A DNA stretch of 64,000 nucleotides from Chlamydomonas sphaeroides. Taxonomy: Eukaryota > Chlorophyta > Chlorophyceae > Chlamydomonadales > Chlamydomonadaceae. The notes under the pieces are model-generated. The model was not told the origin of the DNA, searched no databases, and worked only from the letters and a program-made list of their open reading frames with translations. The DNA is taken from the NCBI GenBank assembly GCA_001662425.1, contig BDDC01000001.1:140719-204718 (forward strand), read 5' to 3'. Position numbers and translations under genes: made by a program. The stretch's first letter is position 1; every line of letters starts with the position of its first letter. This document shows positions 57,301 through 64,000 of this stretch, piece after piece.

Positions 57301-57886
57301 GAAGTTGCAGCAACTGCAGCTGCGCCATCATGATAGGGGAGGCCGCAGGCAAGGCCGCCGCAGCAGCAGCTGGGCCAGCCAGCCCGCTTGCCGTCGGCAG
57401 CGCGGCCCCCTGGACCGGCACAGGCGCGTGCGCTGGCACCGGCAGCGGCACCGGCAGCGTCGCCGTCGCGGCGGTGACGTTGCCGGCGGCGGCCGCTGCC
57501 GGCTCGGCTACCTCGGAAACCAGCGGAGTGCTACTGTCCTCGCCATCTGACCCGCTTGGGGCCCTGCCACCTGCGGCGTCCAGCTTATCGGACGACCCAG
57601 CGAACGCCGCTACGCCTTGCAGCTTGCGCCGGCTGCACTGCTCCTCATCTTCCGGACCCGGACGCTCTAGCGGGCTGGCTTCCTCGCAGTCGTTGGCGCG
57701 AGGCCGCACCGCGCCCGTGGCGATGCTGGCGGCACCCTGGTGGTCGCCGCTGCTCGTCGTGCTCTGGTTGGAGCCCGGAGCGCTGGGCACCCAGCCGGGC
57801 GCTGGCACGGTTGCCAGGAGGCCGCCGTCCGGCGCGCCGTCTTGGAGCTTGTGTGGCAGCAGGCACTGGTCCGGAAGCGCGGCCAT
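48304..57886 (-). CDS. JmjN/JmjC histone lysine demethylase (plant KDM5/JMJ14-18-like), 2,727 aa
   Basis: Fe(II)/2-oxoglutarate dioxygenase acting on methylated histone H3, probably K4. Exons: 57886-56699, 56521-56438, 56253-55394, 55273-54828, 54637-54528, 54288-54131, 53947-53335, 53174-52975, 52828-48304. The phases close exactly. Residues 1-396 are Gln/Ala/Pro-rich. JmjN is DLPAAPVFQPTPEEF...YGICRIVPP (from 425). The JmjC core has FCWHVEDHALYSINYLHTG with iron ligands H878 and E880, the 2-oxoglutarate lysine K896 (GASKVWYGVP) and the third ligand H966 (AYHSGLNAGFN), so it looks catalytically intact. A C5HC2-type zinc region (CTSDVDCVACKADLHMS) lies at 1154-1220. The last exon adds about 1,500 low-complexity residues: poly-Ala, poly-Gln, Ala-Pro repeats, then a His/Asp-rich segment. 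FYRN/FYRC domains of plant JMJ14 proteins were not seen. Confidence 0.92.
48700..49190 (-). other. Histidine-rich segment of the demethylase tail
   Basis: Within the last exon (about residues 2430-2600) lie clusters such as HGHDHDHDHGLDD, DDHHHHMHGHLHGHHDHHHH and GHHHMGHMGHVGHVGQH. Similar runs elsewhere bind Zn or Ni or mediate nuclear-speckle targeting. Here the function is unknown. Confidence 0.8.
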
Positions 57887-59236
57887 AGCACGCTGCGCTG
57901 CCGCTATCCTCGCGCAAGCGCGAGGGCGCAGAGGGTGGTGTTACCACCACCTAAAATGCCTGTAGCTTCAAAGCCGGGCGGCCCCCGGCGAGGGTGCGGA
58001 GGCGGGCGCCGGGGGCCCGGGCAGTTGCCATTCGTCTGTGTGGGGCACGTGAGGGCGGGAAAACCCAGGAAGACTGGTCAGAGCGGATCAGCGCAAGCTA
58101 TCAAGCGTCTCAGCATCGCACGCCGCTCCTAGTAGAGTGTGGGGGCTAGACGCTGGCGACAGCGGCGGCAATCAGGACCTGAGGCCGTTGCCGGCACTTC
58201 TCGCCGAGCTGGCGCTCGTCTCGAATGAGGCTGTGTCAGCTACCCATACGTCTTGACGACCTGTTGTGCGCTGCCGGTCAGCGGCTGCGACTTCCAGTCA
58301 CACAGCACGGCGAGCCCAGCATTGTAGCTGACAATGAACCCTTCAACCAGGTATCGCCAAGACAGCGCGGAGCGATGGTCGCTCGCCCTTGGGAGAACGA
58401 CCCGCCTGAGCACGCTGAGCCCCGACAGCACCCGTCATGAACACAGGACCATGTAGAACAATATGGAGTTAAAGTGGAGCAGTACCGAGGCGTCAACGTT
58501 CGTCGCGCACCTCGTCGCGCGCCTCGAGTCTAACAAAGTCACCTCATCGATGGATGCAAAAGCTAAGCATTTGGGATAGCTGCGATGCCGTCAGTTACGC
58601 GCTTCGTGCTAGGAAAGCGCTCAATGTCAATCGTGTGTGCGAAAGTTGCGAGAGTTCCTATTTGGGGTAATGTTACGTATCGAGTCCCGGCGAAACTGAC
58701 GACTATGGGAATGAAGCGGGTAGTTGTGACCGTGGGCGGCCTTCACCCACCGATCCCCTCCTCTCCAACCCCTCCCCGCCCCAGGTGATCGAGAGCAGTT
58801 TGGGTACGGGGACGCTACGCAAGTTCGCTCCATGCTGGATTGGGCCTATTGATAAGGGCGCCGGCCAGGGGCCTTGGCAGCATTGCTGCACGCTTCCGGC
58901 AGCCTGCCTCAACCATGCACAGGCCCACGAAGCGCTATTCCGTTCAACCCGCTGCAGCTCCGCGGCGCCCTTGGTGGCCATCCCCCTGTGCAACCTCTCC
59001 TGCCCCCAGCAAGTGATAATCCAACAACCTCGCCCTTCTTTCCCGGCCACCAACACCTCTCGCCGCGCCCCACTCCCAGCCATCACATTCGCGCCACCCA
59101 AGCTCCACCCTCCCCAAACGCAACCCCGTGCCTTCAACTCACGCGGCTTGCAGTCCTGCCCCTGGCCCCCAACCCGTTGCAACCTGCAAAGTCCGAGTCC
59201 CGGTATCCCGTGCACCACACTGACCGGCAGCCCCCC
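57887..59236. other. Spacer upstream of the demethylase gene
   Basis: These 1.35 kb lie between the demethylase start codon and the stop codon of the thylakoid-protein gene, both on the minus strand. They should hold the demethylase promoter and 5' UTR and the neighbour's 3' UTR. The stretch 58440-58700 is AT-richer. No gene was recognised. Confidence 0.4.
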
Positions 59237-62200
59237 CTAGTAGCCCGCCTCGAGCTGCTCCCGCGCCATCGCCACCTGGTCCCGCGGCAGCAGCGCCAGC
59301 AGCTCGGCCAGCTTGGACTGCGCCGCGCTCAGCGACTGCAGGCTGAAGGCGGCGTAGGTGGCGTTCTGCGCGCCGGTGATGGCCTTCTGCGGGATGGCGT
59401 CAAAGTACTGGTTGTAGTCCAGGCTGCGGGGGGAGCAATTATGAAGGGGGATTAGGGGAGGGATAACGATGAGCTGTTGCGCAGGTATCAGGTCAGCGAA
59501 GTGGAAAAGTAGGTTTGTGATGGGGGGCGGCGACGGGCAAAGACGAGGAGGAGAGAGGAAGGGAGCAGTGACGGGAAGGAGAGGAGACGGAGAGGGCAGA
59601 GGGAGCCGGTGATGAGGAGCGGTGGAGGTGGGAGGGGAAGGGGAAGGGGGAGGTACCGGTAATGCTGCTCAAAGAGGAGGAACGATAGATAGATAGCCTC
59701 TGGTTCAGAGGGGGAACACGCGCGATGCCGGCATTGCGGAGGGAGGGAGAGGAGCTACTCCACAAGGTAGCCCATGGCGATGGGAGGAGAGCAAGGCAGG
59801 GGAGGAACGCGCGCGACGGAAGGCCGCCAGGAGCATAGTACCGTACGGGAGACGAAACGGACAGGGGTGCGGGCAGGTAGCAGGACGGCCTCCCGCTCGC
59901 AGGTCACGAGCTGCGAGGGGCCCCACTGTGCAGCCCCTCACTCGCCCAACGTGCGTATAGCAGGCACTCTGCAAACCCCATGGCTGCACACCCTCCTCTG
60001 TGTAAGCGTCTTGCAACCCGCTCCAGTACACGGGACATGCGGGGGCCCAGCTCCCTCCCCTGCCCCTCGGACCCACCTGCGCAGGTACTCGTACAGGTCG
60101 GCGCTCAGCTCCACGGCGCGCGACGCGGTGCGGGCCTCGGGGATAAGCGCGATGATGTTGTCCAGGTTGGAGCGCACGTTGTTGGGCGGGCCCTCGATGC
60201 GGGCCAGCGCCTGCCGCAGCAGCGCCCAGTCGGCGTCCTCAATGATGGCCTTGCACTCGTCAAGCAGCGACTGCACGGGCAGGGAGACGGGGATGGAGGT
60301 GGGGTGGCGGTGGCGATGGGGCCGGTGAGTATCGTGGTGGGCCGGCGTGCGAGGGTGGGGCCGCACGGTTGCTTGATGTGGGGCCTGGGCCAGGAACGGC
60401 AGGGCCGGAGGTTGGGGAGGGGCGGCGACAGCAGGGAGGCGGGCGGCTGGCGGTGAGGAGCGATGGCCACGCGGGGGCTAGACTGCAGCCACAGCTAACA
60501 CCGTGACGAGACACGGCATGGGAGAAGCATGCACCGCGGGGACCTCGTGCCGCGTACGGCATGGGACCGTGCTGGATGCCACGCGGCTCGGGGCAGCGCT
60601 TGGCGAGGAGCGGGCGGGCGTCCGGGACCGCGCCTCACCGCTCTTGTGGCCCCCCAGCATGATTGCCGCTCAAAAGCGTGGCAATGGCTCCACAGACCGT
60701 CAGTCTATGCATCACCCCAGTTTGCAACCAGATCGGGGCCGCCTGCCCACGTCGGGTCCCGCGGATTGTTTCTCTCGTGTGTCGCTGGACCGCTGCTGCA
60801 GGCCGAAGCCGCCAAGCCCATACGGCAGCTTAGCCTGGCCGCGCCGCCCGGCCCTGCCAGCTGGGCTGCCGCTCAACCGCGAGGCCATGGTTCCACCCGC
60901 ACTGAGTGCAGCCTGCACACTCGGTGTGGTCCCAGGTCACACCCACACCCTGGGTAGACCCCTGACCAGTTGCGGCGGACTGGGAAACAGCCCCTGCACG
61001 CGCACCTATACATCGATATGGCTTGCTAAGCTACTTCCTGTAGTTGGCTTGGGTAATGAGCGCAACCGCTGCGCACCTGGATCCGCAGCAGGGGCACCAG
61101 GTAGAAGTACATGGGCTTGCTGGGCTTGGGCCGCAGAGCCTCCGTGGGGACGAGCGCAAAGGCCGCCGCGCCGGCCGACAGGAGGCCGCCGATGAGTAGC
61201 CGCCGCTGCGGGGCGGACACGCGCAGGGGAGGGCGAAGGCGCGGTCCGGTGAAGAGAAAAGCGTGAAGGCCTCTGCAAGGATCTGGCAGACGACAGGAGC
61301 CGCCCGTCCATCTTGTGTTCGTGGCTTGCAACCCGCGGGCGGGCCTCTGCCCTAACCGGTTCCCGACTTGGGCGGCCAAGAAGCATGGGTACAGCGACCC
61401 TGTCAACGTCAAACCGCTACCGGTACACACTCAAGCAGGCTGTGACGGATGTTACCCAAAGTGACCCTGACACCTTGGGCCGGGCCCTTGCGCTGGTCCT
61501 GACGCGCTTAACCCAACCTAGCCCTGGTCGAGGCCCAGACCCTTGCTGCCACCACACCCTCTTCACGGACCCGTGGGCCTGCCCGTCAGCACAGCCCCTG
61601 GCCTGCACCGTAACTAGGGCCTCTGGCCGGAAGAACCTCTTGCTCGCCGACCCGTCACGGCCTCCATCCTACCTGCAGGGTCGCCTTGTACTCGGGCTGC
61701 TCCGTGACGGCGTCCACCTCCTGCACGCCCGCGGGGCCGGAGAAGAACTCCACCTGCGAGCGGCGAGCCCAAGCGCAGGGAAGCAAAACCGGCGTGTGTT
61801 GGAACAGAGGCGGACAAATATGGCTTCCGCGAGGGCTGGGGCATGGGTGGCGGATCGCGCCGGGGGGTGCATGAAAAGGGTGCGGTCTGCGCCCCGCCCA
61901 GCCTGGCGCCAGGGTATGCCAGCACTGCCGCCGCCCGACAGTTCACACGGCCAGTGGCCGACCCCGACACCGTCCCCTGCCCAAACTTGCTGCTCACATC
62001 CTTCTCCGAGAGCCAAGAAGCCCGGGCTCCACCTGCGGCGGGGCCAAGGGGACACCGGCCGGGGACCAGCGTGGGCGCCAGGGCGGCTCTCAGTGTACCC
62101 TTGGGGCCCGCTGGCTGGTGCATGTATGCAGATGTTCCCCCACAAGTCGGTGTCGGCGCACCTCCGAAGAGCGTCTCGCGCTTGTCTTGGCTGTCGATGC

Positions 62201-62660
62201 GTGGGCCCTTGACCGGCTCATCCGTCACGACGCCCTGCGGGCCGACCCCAAGATGTTGGCGAGGCAGCCGAGCCCGTCGTGTGCTGCCGGGACGCTTCTA
62301 CGACCGGCGCGACTGTGCTGCAAAGCAGTATCCATGCAGAGGGTCCCCTGAGGTCCAGCACCCCTGACAGCTGCTGGCTCAGGTCCGGGCGTGGTGCGGC
62401 CGGGGCCACCACACGTCCCCGGGGGACACATCCACCAACCACCGCACCGCGGTGGCCTGCGCTGCAGCGAGCTCCTTGCGAAGACGAGCAGCCTCCTCCT
62501 CAGCTGCCTTGAGCTTGGCAAGCACGTCCTCGTCAAGGCCCGCCTGGCAGCGAACAACTCGCTCCGTCCCTCGCACGCCGAGCGGAGCGCCGACGATGGA
62601 TGCCCCCCGAAAGGGGCGCTGGTGGCACCTGAGCGAGCATGGACGAAGCGACGTCTGCAT
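59237..62660 (-). CDS. Probable plastid thylakoid protein with PsbQ-like helical C-terminus
   Basis: Exons 62660-62448, 62234-62162, 62032-61998, 61753-61673, 61205-61077, 60270-60077 and 59423-59237 join in phase to 303 residues. Residues 1-40 look like a plastid transit peptide (MQTSLRPCSLRCHQRPFRGA, ending VVRCQA). A short coiled coil (about 42-70) and a charged region follow. At 135-136 a twin arginine leads a hydrophobic stretch (RRLLIGGLLSAGAAAFALV), resembling a Tat-type lumen signal or membrane anchor. The remaining 125 residues are mostly helical (NNVRSNLDNIIALIPEA; LSAAQSKLAELLALLPRDQV), reminiscent of PsbQ/PsbQ-like or Psb27-like lumen proteins. The exact family is not recognised. 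Having the signal in mid-protein is unusual for a lumen protein. The 62660 ATG is the only in-frame one upstream. Confidence 0.65.
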
Positions 62661-62884
62661 CGTCGGGTGTGGTATCAACCGTGCGTGGAGTGATGCAGAA
62701 GGATGTCGACTGGCTTGCAGCTCGCCGGGGGTCGCGATGATGTATCGCGTGCTTGTCTATTGCGAGTATGCGTGGTTATTCGTCGGGCATTGACATGCGA
62801 TGCAATGCAAAAGGTTCCACGCGCGCAGTCGCTGAAACGCGCACTCTCGCACGAGTACCCAACCACATACTTTACTTGTCGTGT
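62661..62884. promoter_or_regulatory. Divergent promoter, thylakoid protein and CysRS genes
   Basis: The region holds 224 bases between start codons that face away from each other. The centre (62730-62830) is AT-richer than the flanks. No specific element is identified. Confidence 0.35.
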
Positions 62885-64000
62885 ATGCTAGCGCTCGCGG
62901 TCGCGGCAGTAGCTAGACACCGGGGTTTGACGAGGGCCCTGCGCGGCGTGCCCACCGCGCTCGGAGACGCCCTCCCCGCGATCACCGACCCTCTAGCGCA
63001 CGGTACAAGAGCGATGGCCAAAGTGACGCGGGAGTGGTATGCGCCGGCGGCCGATGGCGCGGGAGCGTCGCCGCTGTTCCTCTACAACAGCTTCGTGGAC
63101 GAGAAGGTGCCCTTCGTTCCAGCCGCTGGACCCAACAGCAAGCAGATTACCTGGTATGCGTGCGGGCCCACCGTGTATGATGTCGCACACATGGGACACG
63201 CCCGCAACTACCTCAGCTTCGACATCGTCCGGCGCGTGCTCGAGGACTACTTTGGCTACAACGTGCTGATGGTGATGAACGTGACGGACGTGGATGACAA
63301 AATTATCCTGCGCGCCCGCCGCAACTACCTGTTGGCCCAGTACAAGGCCGCGGGCAAGAGCGCCGAGGAGGTGGGCACCCTCACGGCACCAGCAGCTGCC
63401 CCACCTGTTAGACACCCCGATTGCTGCAGGGGCAGTAGGGCGCGGGGGGGGCGGCCGCGGAAGGGCCGTGGTTGAGCCGGCATCAAGCCACGTCGCTGCG
63501 GGGCGAGCGGCCGTGTGGATACAATACCCAGGAAGAACCCCTGTCCTGTCCCTCCCTCCCGCATGGTCCAGGTCAAGGTTTTCACAGTCGTCGCGCTGGA
63601 GGCGGGCGTTGCCAAGCAGCAGAAGAAGGTAGCGGAGGCGGAGGCGCAGGTGGCCGCGGCCAAGGAGGAGCTGGAGGTGAGGCGTGCTGCGTCCCGGAAC
63701 GCACTCGGCAGCCCCGGTCCACCGACCCACCAATGCCCCGAGGCTACCCCTCGAGCATTGTCGCGACATCGTGCATGCCTGGTCACCTGCACGTGGTGGG
63801 CGATGCGCTCACGAAGCTTGGGGCACGGCGCCGAGCAAAGATGGGTGGCATGGCGAGCTCGGGAGCGGAGCGGGCGGGCACGGGCGCCATGTCGCGGCTG
63901 CCGTCGTGGCTGCGCAGGAGAGCGCCCGTGGCTGGTGACTGGGGAGGTGCCGCCGCCCCCCCCCCCCCAAACACACACCTGTGTGGCGGCCCTCAGCCAC
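62885..64000 (+). CDS. Cysteinyl-tRNA synthetase, N-terminal part (continues past right edge)
   Basis: Attaches cysteine to tRNA-Cys. Exons 62885-63370 and 63572-63676 are visible and in phase; the rest lies beyond the window. The class I signature is present: WYACGPTVYDVAHMGHARNY with the zinc ligand C93 and the HIGH-type HMGH (102-105), then DIVRRVLEDYFGYNVLMVMNVTDVDDKI. The second exon (KQQKKVAEAEAQVAAAKEEL) is a charged helix like the insertion of eukaryotic cytosolic enzymes. The ATG at 62885 adds 43 residues rich in Ala, Arg and Leu before a second in-frame ATG at 63014. The longer form could be an organelle-targeted version and the shorter one cytosolic, from one gene. No third exon is evident in 63677-64000, which contains a run of C at about 63957-63968. 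Confidence 0.92.

Noticed and set aside
63953..63968. Run of cytosines near the right edge
   Set aside because: Most likely an intronic homopolymer or an assembly-prone site; nothing else supports a function.

Overview
The window is nuclear DNA of a green alga, most likely a chlorophyte close to Chlamydomonas/Volvocales. Seen directly: very GC-rich sequence; genes cut into many exons by short introns with GTGAG/GTGCG-type donors and GCAG acceptors; long alanine-, glutamine-, proline- and glycine-rich tails; and a TGTAA motif (the usual chlorophyte poly(A) signal) after some stop codons. The gene set (plastid-type release factor 3, a ferredoxin-like protein, UDP-xylose synthase, a kinesin-4-like motor, a CDKL-like kinase) fits a flagellated photosynthetic alga. 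All gene models were built by hand from reading frames, splice sites and phase. Where a full exon chain is given, the phases close without a break.

Layout: (1) 106-243 (-), first exon of a mitoribosomal mL53-like gene running off the left edge, head to head with (2) a 24-exon kinesin-4-like gene, 696-10303 (+). (3) A doubtful small ORF at 11041-11330 (+). (4) Organellar release factor 3, 20 exons, 12049-18054 (-), head to head with (5) a 2Fe-2S ferredoxin-like gene, 18332-19577 (+). (6) An unknown single-exon gene, 21242-21880 (-). (7) An ABCG half-transporter, 27 exons, 22993-29925 (-), head to head with (8) a coiled-coil gene, 30085 to about 32784 or 33120 (+). (9) UDP-glucuronate decarboxylase, 33677-35458 (+). 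(10) An IQ/coiled-coil protein, 36236-38418 (-). (11) A CDKL-like kinase with a long tail, 40038 to at least 44827 (-). (12) A gene-poor 3.1-kb stretch, about 45165-48303. (13) A JmjN/JmjC histone demethylase with a tail of about 1,500 residues, 48304-57886 (-). (14) A probable thylakoid protein, 59237-62660 (-), head to head with (15) cysteinyl-tRNA synthetase, 62885 to beyond the right edge (+).

The genes do not form an operon or a single pathway. The recurring theme is divergent pairs sharing short intergenic promoters: mL53/kinesin, RF3/ferredoxin-like, ABCG/coiled-coil and thylakoid protein/CysRS. I found no convincing new multi-gene system. The most unusual points are a tandemly triplicated 5' splice site and a copied exon edge in the ABCG gene, a dispersed repeat of about 50 bp in three places, a CDKL-like kinase with TTY in place of TEY, and the histidine-rich tail of the demethylase.
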